The translations under genes were made by a program, and so were the position numbers. This document shows positions 37,162-43,825 of a stretch of DNA of 64,000 bases, one piece after another; position 1 is the stretch's first letter; each line of letters starts with the position of its first letter. The notes under the pieces were generated by a model, which worked only from the letters and a program-made list of their open reading frames with translations, was not told the DNA's origin and did not search any database. The stretch is from Synechococcus sp. WH 7805 (lineage in GTDB: Bacteria; Cyanobacteriota; Cyanobacteriia; PCC-6307; Cyanobiaceae): NCBI RefSeq assembly GCF_000153285.1, contig NZ_CH724168.1, positions 951,854 through 1,015,853 of the forward strand. The letters are read 5' to 3'.

Positions 37162-37472
37162 GAGCACTGCTCCTCCTGCTGTTCTTCCCACTGGTGCAGG
37201 TGCAAGCAAGGGAACCTGAGATCCAATGCCCTGGAGAGAACACCATTGAAATGAGGTTCTGTGCCTCCCAAAATTGGGAGGAGTCCAACCAGGCACTCAA
37301 GGAACAACTGCCCCAAGCGACCTTGGAGAAGTGGAAAGCAGCAACACAGGAGGTCTGTGCTGCTGCTTATGCCCCATACCGACAGGGAACGATTTATCCC
37401 CAGATGGTCGTTGGATGCGATGACCGACTGAACCGAGTTCTATTGGAAGAACTCAAGGGTTTGGGCAGATGA
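37158..37472 (+). CDS. Secreted LprI-like (DUF1311) protein
   Basis: A 104-residue protein with a signal peptide (MRALLLLLFFPLVQVQAREP). The mature part has four cysteines in the LprI/DUF1311 order: IQCPG, RFCASQNWEESNQALKEQL, EVCAAAYAPYRQGTIYP and VGCDDRLNR. In other bacteria this domain occurs in lysozyme-inhibitor-like lipoproteins and related envelope proteins. No lipobox is seen. Overlapping stop/start on both sides shows cotranscription. A protective role at the envelope is possible but inferred from family only. Confidence 0.65.
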   Translation: MRALLLLLFFPLVQVQAREPEIQCPGENTIEMRFCASQNWEESNQALKEQLPQATLEKWKAATQEVCAAAYAPYRQGTIYPQMVVGCDDRLNRVLLEELKGLGR

Positions 37473-37981
37473 ATCCGCTCCTGCTCTCCCTGGTCCTAAG
37501 CAACCCTCACGTCATCTCAGTACCTCAGGACCATGTCCTTCCTGTCTTTGGGTGTGGCACTGGGTGCCGCGTAGAGACAGAGCAGTTGTCGCTTCCACAG
37601 CGAATGCCTGATGGGTGGTTAAGGGTCAAGGTCAGACAACGCACCTGGGTTCAGAAATGCGACTGGAAATCCACGCCAGTCACCTGCGTTGATGAACCCG
37701 CTTCGGGAAGAGCAGGTCCCCCAGTCCAGGACCTTTGGTTGTTTGCCAACTGCTCTGGGGAGAGGTTTGCCACCAGCAAGAACCCTAACCGCACCAATTC
37801 GTGGGAACAGGACGTGTTCTATCGGGAGGGACCATCAGCAGGAGAACCAAAGTTCCAGACCGTTGCTGGGAATCCCTTTATGCGATGGGCGAAGTTATGT
37901 CCTGCCGAAGCAGTCGAAGGACAGCAGCAGATACGAGACATGTTCCATGGATTACGCGAAGCACTTGAGAACAAGCAATGA
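37469..37981 (+). CDS. Hypothetical protein with cysteine pairs
   Basis: A 170-residue protein with a weak hydrophobic start (MNPLLLSLVLSNPHVISVP) that may be a signal peptide. It has FGCGTGC, KCDWKSTPVTC, ANCSGERF and KLCPAEAVEG, seven or eight cysteines compatible with disulfides outside the cytoplasm. No known domain is recognised. It overlaps its neighbours by 4 bases at both ends and belongs to the recombinase-led run. Cargo of unknown purpose. Confidence 0.55.
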   Translation: MNPLLLSLVLSNPHVISVPQDHVLPVFGCGTGCRVETEQLSLPQRMPDGWLRVKVRQRTWVQKCDWKSTPVTCVDEPASGRAGPPVQDLWLFANCSGERFATSKNPNRTNSWEQDVFYREGPSAGEPKFQTVAGNPFMRWAKLCPAEAVEGQQQIRDMFHGLREALENKQ

Positions 37982-38205
37982 AACAACTCCTCCTTCTGAC
38001 CCTGCTCCTTCTTTCCGTTCCCGCCATGGCAGCACCTAAGTACCGCGTACAAGTCAGAAACCAATTCGGTGGATGGCAGCAGTATCAGACGGTTCATCAC
38101 CTCCCCTCTGCCTCTAGAAGTGCCCAGAAGAGAGCAGAGCAGACGGGGAAGCAGCACCGAATCATTGATGAGGACGGGAACCTGGTGGATCTTCTCTATC
38201 CCTGA
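37978..38205 (+). CDS. Small secreted protein with EDG-type domain (element B copy)
   Basis: A 75-residue protein: signal peptide to AMAA (residue 19), then YRVQVRNQFGGWQQYQTVHH, a helix with spaced alanines and HRIIDEDGNLVDLLYP. It aligns by pattern with the two small proteins of element A (26496-26711 and 26725-26919). It is the last gene of the run that starts with the serine recombinase and converges with the zinc-ribbon gene, 9 bp away. A new small-domain family is suggested by three divergent copies within 12 kb. Confidence 0.62.
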   Translation: MKQLLLLTLLLLSVPAMAAPKYRVQVRNQFGGWQQYQTVHHLPSASRSAQKRAEQTGKQHRIIDEDGNLVDLLYP

Positions 38206-38214
38206 ATCAACGCC

Positions 38215-38562
38215 TCAATCCCCCTTGCGGTACTTGATGGGCAACCAGTCCTCTGTGTAAGTGGTCTTCCACCTTGCTTTCCTCCACCTATTAAACATGG
38301 ACTCTCCCCCATACCTCTTGATGAGGTCGTGGAGTGTCATACCCCCCAAGTCACAACCATCAACGGGACAAGCAAGGATGAAGGTGTCACCTGATCTGGC
38401 ATATCCCATAACTGCTTTGTGCTTCCCGCACCTGGGGCAGACACACCTGAATGTCTCCTTCCCGTTAAAGTTGTCTCTTCGTTTTACTCCATTCAGTTTG
38501 CGAGACATTTCCACAAAGAATGGATACTCGATGTGTAGATCTGTTCTAAACTTGTATCCCAT
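38215..38562 (-). CDS. Zinc-ribbon protein, primase-finger-like
   Basis: 115 residues from the ATG at 38562, which has AGGAG eight bases upstream; a longer frame to 38700 has no such site. A CPRCGKHKAVMGY...CPVDGC zinc ribbon sits in the centre, the spacing and strand pattern of DnaG-type CHC2/zinc-ribbon fingers. The ends are basic and aromatic (FNRWRKARWKTTYTEDWLP). It has no TOPRIM domain, so it is not a full primase. Small proteins of this kind are typical of phages and satellites. It could bind single-stranded DNA or RNA. Confidence 0.6.
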   Translation of the reverse strand: MGYKFRTDLHIEYPFFVEMSRKLNGVKRRDNFNGKETFRCVCPRCGKHKAVMGYARSGDTFILACPVDGCDLGGMTLHDLIKRYGGESMFNRWRKARWKTTYTEDWLPIKYRKGD

Positions 38563-38609
38563 AAAAATTACTCCTATTGTTACCAATTGCTTACATTTAT
38601 CTGTACTTA

Positions 38610-38640
38610 ATACCCAAACTCTTATAGATAGAGTGGGTAT
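38610..38640. promoter_or_regulatory. Imperfect dyad upstream of the zinc-ribbon gene
   Basis: ATACCCAAACTC and GAGTGGGTAT are inverted around TTATAGATA. It lies 48 bp upstream of the 38562 start in an AT-rich control region (38563-38829), which also holds several TATA-like boxes. A repressor site is possible. Confidence 0.4.
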
Positions 38641-38829
38641 GAGATTTTGGACTCTTAGAGAACTTAGAGACCCACAAGGGTCAAAACAAAGCACTTCCAA
38701 TAGTCCAAAAGGTATAAATATAAGAAAGAATGTTATTTAAAATATAGGTGTCTTGTATACCTAAGAGACCCTTCTATAAGAATAACACTTTTCCTCATTA
38801 TTGTCCATACTGAATCTACTACCTAAACC

Positions 38830-39003
38830 ATGACCATTAAAACACCAACTAAGCAAGATACTTTTACTATCTCCTATCAAAGACAAGAAGCAAAGAAGGT
38901 GATAGGAATGGAATATGAGTTAATGGAGCACTTTGGTTTTAACCGATCACAACTTCATAAGAGTCTGGTTAGAGACGCATACAGACAACTACGAATGTTC
39001 TGA
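38830..39003 (+). CDS. 57-residue hypothetical, possible small DNA-binding protein
   Basis: An ATG at 38830 opens 57 codons ending in TGA at 39001-39003. The product starts MTIKTPTKQDTFTISYQRQE and continues with an acidic/aromatic helix and FGFNRSQLHKSLVRDAYRQL, a helix-turn-helix or ribbon-helix-helix-like pattern. It is very AT-rich DNA. It is followed 49 bp later by another tiny gene in the same direction. Neither is long enough for ordinary gene finding. No firm family can be named. Confidence 0.5.
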   Translation: MTIKTPTKQDTFTISYQRQEAKKVIGMEYELMEHFGFNRSQLHKSLVRDAYRQLRMF

Positions 39004-39052
39004 GCACTAAGAGGTTTATCCATGAAGGTACATACAAATACAAGGGTTGAAA

Positions 39053-39187
39053 ATGAAGCAAATAAAAATTGATGATGTCCATTACTCAATGCTCAAGGAC
39101 ATTGGCAAGAAATGGAGAATGTCTCCTGAGGACTTAGTAGCAGAACTGATTCAAGAGACCTATTCCAACAAAAAGAAAAGAGGATAG
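39053..39187 (+). CDS. 44-residue hypothetical, possible ribbon-helix-helix-type protein
   Basis: ATG at 39053, stop TAG at 39185-39187. The product begins MKQIKIDDVHYSMLKDIGKK and ends with MSPEDLVAELIQETYSNKKK, a short strand plus two helices as in many cyanobacterial and phage mini-proteins of the CopG/Arc type. It sits next to the 57-residue gene and convergent to the terminator at 39259. A regulatory role for element genes is plausible but unproven. Confidence 0.5.
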   Translation: MKQIKIDDVHYSMLKDIGKKWRMSPEDLVAELIQETYSNKKKRG

Positions 39188-39258
39188 GAATATTCTGCCT
39201 GGGTCCCTTTAACCTTCAGAGGCAACCAAATCCAAGAGAAATAAAGAATCTATTTTCT

Positions 39259-39296
39259 CAAAAAAATCCCCTGGGATTTTTGGGATCCCAGGGGGA
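39259..39296 (-). terminator. Rho-independent terminator after the 116-residue gene
   Basis: On the minus strand the stem TCCCCCTGGGAT / ATCCCAGGGGA closes a short loop and is followed by TTTTTTTGAG. It lies 14 bp beyond the stop at 39310. Confidence 0.85.
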
Positions 39297-39309
39297 CAGG
39301 CAATCAAGT

Positions 39310-39660
39310 TCAATAGTCCCAGCAATGCAATGCTGCTGCCGATTCAAGGGCAGGTTCAATCTCCTCGATAAGACGTTCGTCCTCTAAAGTATGACCGCGA
39401 TAAAAAATAATTTGGACGCCCGCGCAACCTTTAACAAGTTGGATAAAGTCCAAATTTCTCATGCGTTTAATCTGGTCGTCTGAATAACCCAACATGTCTT
39501 GGATATCTTTAATTACGTCCTCTCGATCATAATCCATATCGTCCAAGAAATCTCCGTCGCTATCAACCAATGAATGGGTCTCCCAAATTGTTGGTCCGAA
39601 GTCCGACAAAAGTTGAGGTTGGCGCAGAGTCTTAAGGGTCGGTTTTGCAAGAGTAGTCAT
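39310..39660 (-). CDS. Hypothetical acidic protein
   Basis: 116 residues from the ATG at 39660 (MTTLAKPTLKTLRQPQLL); longer in-frame starts add unlikely sequence. The centre is strongly acidic (VDSDGDFLDDMDYDREDVIKDIQDMLG) and the end contains IIFYRGHTLEDERLIEEIEP. It has no signal peptide and no recognised motif. The acid-rich, phage-like character suggests a protein-binding or anti-host-protein role, which is only a guess. It is downstream of the alpA-like gene and ends at a clear terminator. Confidence 0.55.
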   Translation of the reverse strand: MTTLAKPTLKTLRQPQLLSDFGPTIWETHSLVDSDGDFLDDMDYDREDVIKDIQDMLGYSDDQIKRMRNLDFIQLVKGCAGVQIIFYRGHTLEDERLIEEIEPALESAAALHCWDY

Positions 39661-39745
39661 AATGAAAAAAAGTAGATATGGAGTTATCCCGTGCGTTTTC
39701 ACGTTGGGTTTAAAGACGGTCGGGATTCGTCTAGGAGGTAAATGC

Positions 39746-39940
39746 TCAACCGAGAGCAGTAGCAACCTTTTCAGCACACCAATCTTCGATCTGGGACTTA
39801 ACCCAGACAACAGATCGAGCACCCAAAGCAACTTGCTTCGGGAAATCTCCGACTTCCATAAGTCGATAAATGGAAGATTTAGAAAGAGAAGTAATCTCTT
39901 TAACTTGAGGGAGACGAATAAACTGAGTAGAAGTGAGCAT
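39746..39940 (-). CDS. AlpA-family excisionase/transcriptional regulator
   Basis: About 64 residues from the ATG at 39940. FIRLPQVKEITSLSKSSIYRLMEVGDFPKQV is the winged-helix HTH of the AlpA/MerR-like family, with SVVWVKSQIEDWCAE as the conserved W-containing wing and final helix. AlpA proteins activate integrase genes or act as directionality factors for element excision. It is located in the same direction and 278 bp downstream of the integrase stop, with its own control region containing the dyad at 40057-40101. Confidence 0.85.
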   Translation of the reverse strand: MLTSTQFIRLPQVKEITSLSKSSIYRLMEVGDFPKQVALGARSVVWVKSQIEDWCAEKVATALG

Positions 39941-40030
39941 TAGGGCAAAAAGCAAAGGACAAAGAAGTCGGGTTATTTGCTTTTTGTCTTGTTAGACAGA
40001 GGAACCAGGGTGGGGATGTCTGGCAATAAA

Positions 40031-40042
40031 GACCCTTTCGGG
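40031..40042 (-). terminator. Short hairpin, possible terminator after integrase
   Basis: ACCC-GAAA-GGGT followed by CTTTATT on the minus strand, about 180 bp beyond the integrase stop. A weak stem, so only a candidate. Confidence 0.4.
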
Positions 40043-40056
40043 TAGGTGTTTATTTG

Positions 40057-40101
40057 ATTTGTATCGAGGAGGGGAAGTGCTCCCTTTGTTTCGATACAAA
40101 T
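40057..40101. promoter_or_regulatory. Inverted repeat with TATAAT box upstream of alpA-like gene
   Basis: ATTTGTATCGA (40057-40067) and TCGATACAAAT (40091-40101), a perfect 11-bp inverted repeat separated by 23 bp. TATAAT follows on the plus strand at 40104. It could be an operator for the alpA-like gene or an excisionase site. The rest of 39941-40218 has no gene. Confidence 0.5.
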
Positions 40102-40218
40102 AGTATAATCCCGGGAACCCGACCCGACCGTTCTCCTTGTGCCACTTTGACCCTTGACCTTCCAGTTGTCCCAGTTGGTCTCAGGGAATCCGACTAACTC
40201 AAATCACCCTCTAAATCG

Positions 40219-41520
40219 TCAGACCTTCATGCCGAGGGACAGCATGAGGTCGCACCACTGAATAAGAAAAGATTTTCTCTCCTCAATGAAGTCATGCCTG
40301 TCATATATCCCCCGAATCTTGTCTTTAACCTTATGACCGATCTGGAGTTGGATGATGTCCGATGAGAACCCCAGTTTCTTCTGCCCATAAGTAAGGATCG
40401 TCGTCCGCACTCCATGACCCACAAAGTCCCCCTTGTATCCGAGGTCGATGAAGTGGTTGTTGATGGAGGAGGGGTTGATGTGCCTGGACTGAGTGCGTGG
40501 AGACGCAAAGACGAACTCGGTGTCCCCATTCACCTTCTCCATTTCCTTGAGGAGGTCCTTCATGGGTGCGGTCAGTGGGACCAGGTGGTTCTTCTCCCCC
40601 TCGTCCCAGGTCTTCATGCGAGTCGCAGGAACCCTCCACATGTCCTCCTCCAAATCGACCTCCTCCCACTTCATGCCTGAGATCGCACCGACCCTCAGAC
40701 CACACATGAAGGTGAGAAGACACGCACCACGGGTCGAGATCTGCCCATTGGGTTCATTGCGGTCAAAGACCTCCCAGAACCCAGGAAGTTGCTCAATGAA
40801 GAGATAGGGGTGGTGCTTGACCTTGCTCTCTGCCTTCTTGTCCTTGGGACTGGTGATGGAGACCGCAGGGTTCTGGTCCCTCTTGACCCACCCCTTACGG
40901 ATCGCATTCTCAAAGACCCCCTTGAGGATGAAGGTCTGCTTCCTTGCTGATGAGGGTGCTCTTCTCCTGACTCTGCCCAGATAGTCCGTGATGAGTTCCC
41001 GTGAGGTTCTTCCACCTGGGTGTTCGTAGTCCCAGGACAAGTGCTCAACAGGTGTGTCTGCTCCGAACTGAGGAAGGATCTGATTCCAGATGAGGTTCCT
41101 GTATTCGGTTTTGCCCTCCTCTCTGACTGAGGTCCATTCGTCCAAATAGGACTGACATGCCTGCTCCAAGGTCGGAGAGGTCGTCTTCTGGACCAGTTCT
41201 GCCTGCTCCTTCTTCTTCTTCTCCCTGGGGTCCTTGCCGTTCTCCTTGCTCCAGGTCTTGATCAGGTCCCACTCGTCAGATGCTTCCTTCAGAGACCACT
41301 TGCCAGGACCTTTGCCATAAGGACCGATGCGGAACTCAATCCACTTCCCCCCGTTCTTGGGACTGCGTGGTGGGAACCGACTGATGCCGATGAAGGACTT
41401 GCCACCCCCCTTACTGGTGGGTTCGACCACCACATACAACCCAGACGAACTGCCACACCTTTGCTTCTGTCTCTTATCTCCTGCCTTTAGAGCACGGACC
41501 TGTGAGTCAGAGAGAGACAT
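40219..41520 (-). CDS. int: Tyrosine integrase of element B
   Basis: A 433-residue integrase. Residues 1-100 form a DUF4102-like arm-binding domain (LSDSQVRALKAG, FIGISRFPP, RIGPYGKGPGKWSLKEA). A SAM-like core-binding domain spans about 115-215. The catalytic set is complete: Arg276 in CGLRVGAI, Lys303, H369xxR372 in GHGVRTT, His396 in IGHKVKD and Tyr406 in GIYDRHD. It starts 8 bp from a group of four direct repeats, its likely arm sites, and 186 bp from tRNA-Ser, its inferred target. The N-terminal domain is the one preserved in the chimera of element A. Confidence 0.93.
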   Translation of the reverse strand: MSLSDSQVRALKAGDKRQKQRCGSSSGLYVVVEPTSKGGGKSFIGISRFPPRSPKNGGKWIEFRIGPYGKGPGKWSLKEASDEWDLIKTWSKENGKDPREKKKKEQAELVQKTTSPTLEQACQSYLDEWTSVREEGKTEYRNLIWNQILPQFGADTPVEHLSWDYEHPGGRTSRELITDYLGRVRRRAPSSARKQTFILKGVFENAIRKGWVKRDQNPAVSITSPKDKKAESKVKHHPYLFIEQLPGFWEVFDRNEPNGQISTRGACLLTFMCGLRVGAISGMKWEEVDLEEDMWRVPATRMKTWDEGEKNHLVPLTAPMKDLLKEMEKVNGDTEFVFASPRTQSRHINPSSINNHFIDLGYKGDFVGHGVRTTILTYGQKKLGFSSDIIQLQIGHKVKDKIRGIYDRHDFIEERKSFLIQWCDLMLSLGMKV

Positions 41521-41527
41521 TTCAGGA

Positions 41528-41591
41528 TTCCCCCAACACAGATATTTTCCCCCAACACACCCCCTTTTTTCCCCAACATTTCCCCCAACAC
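41528..41591. repeat. Right arm-type sites of element B (four 12-mers)
   Basis: TTCCCCCAACAC-type copies begin at 41528, 41547, 41568 and 41580, a spacing of 19, 21 and 12 bp. The third is TTTCCCCAACAT. The last begins 124 bp before the att core. They lie between the integrase start and the tRNA. Confidence 0.8.
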
Positions 41592-41703
41592 TTTTTCAGG
41601 ACACCCTGGTTTCTCATGGGACGAAGCAAGACGACCAAGCACTAAAAAAGTCCCTCACCGCAGTGGGTTTGGGACGATCTAAGACCTTTCAGAACTTACT
41701 CCG

Positions 41704-41716
41704 AACGGAGAGGGTG
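41704..41716. repeat. att core copy 3 (at tRNA-Ser 3' end)
   Basis: AACGGAGAGGGTG; on the minus strand it comprises the last ten tRNA nucleotides, the discriminator and a few bases beyond. Same 13 bp at 26341 and 28843. Confidence 0.8.
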
Positions 41717-41792
41717 GGATTCGAACCCACGAGGGTGTGACCCCTACACGATTTCGAGTCGTGCGCAATCAACCGGACTCTGCCACCTCTCC
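41706..41792 (-). tRNA. tRNA-Ser (CGA)
   Basis: Minus strand: acceptor GGAGAGG/CCTCTCC with discriminator G, D arm GGCAGAGTCCGGTTGATTGC, anticodon loop CTCGAAA giving CGA, a long variable arm and T arm GTGGGTTCGAATCCCAC. The 3' end is the integration site of the two elements; its 5' end contains the comEC stop codon. Confidence 0.95.
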
Positions 41793-43772
41793 CTGCGCAG
41801 TCGTGCGCTCGGTCACTTTAGTGCTATGCCCTACGCCCCACCGAGGCAACCTCCCCGCGTGATGTGACAAATCCCTGCGACGCAAGGGAAACAACCGCTG
41901 TCCCACCTGCACCTGCAAGTGACGACCTCTGACACCGGCCACGCGCAGACCGAGGCCTGCACTCCTCAACGTCTGCCCAGAACGCAGGGGCAACTGCCCC
42001 TGGTGTTCCGCCACAACGGTATGAGCCAGGGAACTCCAACACCCGGACTGGTCCATGGCCACAGGATCCATCACCGCCACCCAATCGAAACGGGCATGGC
42101 CAAGCCCCTCTCCCAGTTGCCTGGCCACATGGCAACTCAGGCCATCACCATGGCTGCTCAACAGAGCCGCACGACCGCGATGCCGCAGCACCAGCCAATG
42201 GCGTCCCCACTGTTCAACCCTGATCAGGTCATCACTGAACTGCACCCACCCCTGCACCACCACGGCCAACAAGGCCAGGGGAGCGGCATGGCAACGCCAA
42301 CGGCGAAGCGTGGGTAACCACCAGGGGATCAAGGCGAGGGCAAGCAAGAGCACTACCAGCGGTTGGGGACGGCCGGTGAGCAGCTGGGCCCAAGGCCAGC
42401 CACTGATCCAGTACACAAGGGCGATCAGCAGACCTGCCAGCTGCTGAATGGGCCAGATCAACCAGGGCAGAACGAAGGTGGTGAAAGTTCCCGGCAGCAC
42501 CAGCACAAGCAGGGCCAACGCCATCGCCGACAGGGTGAGCGGAGCGAGCAACGGAGCCGCAAGCAGATTGCTGACAAGGGCGTAAAGGGGGGCCGAGCCG
42601 AAGTGGAGCAACTGCAACGGCAGGGTCCAGGCCAGGGCAGCCAGGGGAACGGACAGGGCAGGGGCGAGAGGGCGTAGCCACCTCAGGCCATGGGTGCAGA
42701 GCCACTGTTCCAGGGGGGCGGCCGACAACACCAAACCAGCGGTTGCTGCAGCGCTGAGTTGAAATCCGACTGAACGGGCCCAGGATGGATGGAGGAGAAG
42801 CATCAGCAGCAGGGTGAACACCAGCACGCCGAGAGGGCGACTGCGCTGGCCCCTTTCGCGAATCAACAGAGCCGCTGCTCCCATCAGCACGGCCCGCACC
42901 ACCGAAGGCTGGGCGCCAGTCAGCGCAAGAAACAACGCCATGGCGCTTCCTGCAGCCACGAGGCGCAGCGCAGACGGAAGTGAACGGGTGCCGGCCAGGG
43001 TGGTGCCAAGCAGCACGGAAAGATGAAAACCCGATGCAGCCAGCGCATGGGATAAGCCCGCCACCCGGAAGGCCTCACGCAGATCCGCCAATAAATTCAC
43101 CTGTGCACTGCCGAGCACGAGGGCAGCCAGTAAACCACCGCACGATGGTCCGGCTGCCTCAGTGAAGGTCTCCGCAATGCGCCGGCGGCCATCGGCCAAC
43201 GGCGTCCAGGAATGGCGCAAAACCCGGATGGATTCAGTGCGGATCTGACTCCAACTGCCTCGGGCGACCAACCGCTCCGCTCCGCCACGAAGCAAAGGGT
43301 GGGCGGCAGGCCGAGGCCGGCGCAGCGGCCCGGACGCTTCAATCCAATCGCCCAGACGCAAAGGCTCCTGACAAGGATCGACAGTGAGTTCCATGCGCCC
43401 CCTGCGCCGCTCACCATCGAGATGGTTCACCTCCACAAGAGCCCGGCAACGCCCATTGCGGACCTGACCATCGCTCAGCAGCCGCCCCTGCAGGGTCACC
43501 ACCTCAGCCGGGCCCCTCATCGGAATCCGGTGACTGGGATCCAGGGGATGGGGGCGCGGCTCAGCGGCCAGACCGCAGCGGGCGATCACGAGCGTCAGCA
43601 AAAGGGTAATCAGGCCCAGCGATTGCCCAGAAAGCCGCAGCCATCGACGCAGAACGGCAAGACCGAGACCCAGCACCACCAGCAACGTGCACCAGTGGTG
43701 CCAGGTCTGGGACAGCGCGGCTCCCAAAGCTCCCAGCAGCAAAAGCAACGCCGTGGCCAGGGCCGAATTCAT
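41769..43772 (-). CDS. comEC: ComEC/Rec2-family DNA uptake channel
   Basis: A 667-residue membrane protein. An N-terminal DUF4131-like region with OB-type strands (VVTLQGRLLSDGQVRNGRCRA) is followed by the competence domain with GLLAALVLGSAQVNLLADLREAFRVAGLSHALAASGFHLSVLLG, the ComEC signature, and about ten spans. The C-terminal beta-lactamase-like part is short and seems degenerate. ComEC conducts single-stranded DNA across the inner membrane in natural transformation. The stop codon lies inside tRNA-Ser, 24 bases past the tRNA 5' end on the same strand. Confidence 0.88.
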   Translation of the reverse strand: MNSALATALLLLLGALGAALSQTWHHWCTLLVVLGLGLAVLRRWLRLSGQSLGLITLLLTLVIARCGLAAEPRPHPLDPSHRIPMRGPAEVVTLQGRLLSDGQVRNGRCRALVEVNHLDGERRRGRMELTVDPCQEPLRLGDWIEASGPLRRPRPAAHPLLRGGAERLVARGSWSQIRTESIRVLRHSWTPLADGRRRIAETFTEAAGPSCGGLLAALVLGSAQVNLLADLREAFRVAGLSHALAASGFHLSVLLGTTLAGTRSLPSALRLVAAGSAMALFLALTGAQPSVVRAVLMGAAALLIRERGQRSRPLGVLVFTLLLMLLLHPSWARSVGFQLSAAATAGLVLSAAPLEQWLCTHGLRWLRPLAPALSVPLAALAWTLPLQLLHFGSAPLYALVSNLLAAPLLAPLTLSAMALALLVLVLPGTFTTFVLPWLIWPIQQLAGLLIALVYWISGWPWAQLLTGRPQPLVVLLLALALIPWWLPTLRRWRCHAAPLALLAVVVQGWVQFSDDLIRVEQWGRHWLVLRHRGRAALLSSHGDGLSCHVARQLGEGLGHARFDWVAVMDPVAMDQSGCWSSLAHTVVAEHQGQLPLRSGQTLRSAGLGLRVAGVRGRHLQVQVGQRLFPLRRRDLSHHAGRLPRWGVGHSTKVTERTTAQGEVAESG

Positions 43773-43825
43773 GGCGCACCCGTATCAGAGATGCACCGAG
43801 GATTCCACGGTTGGACGCAAGCGGA

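Larger units (their letters stand above)
28843..41703. mobile_element. Integrative element B (about 12.9 kb) at tRNA-Ser(CGA)
   Basis: Extends from the att repeat at 28843 to the tRNA 3' end at 41704. It carries a type I restriction-modification operon with DUF45 peptidase, a serine recombinase, small secreted proteins, a zinc-ribbon protein, two tiny possible DNA-binding proteins, an AlpA-like regulator and an intact tyrosine integrase next to the tRNA. Arm-type repeats lie at both ends. The integrase reads away from the tRNA into the element. No replication, capsid or conjugation gene was seen. The layout is like the tRNA-inserted cargo elements of marine picocyanobacteria. Confidence 0.8.

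Noticed and set aside
38215-38562. Full DNA primase encoded by element B
   Set aside because: Only a zinc ribbon is present; no TOPRIM or AEP catalytic motif follows, so replication by the element is not supported.
41528-41591. Short spaced repeats upstream of the integrase, considered as a CRISPR array
   Set aside because: Repeats are 12 bp with 0-9 bp gaps, no spacer-like units and no cas genes. The same spacing at 28667-28730 fits arm-type binding sites.
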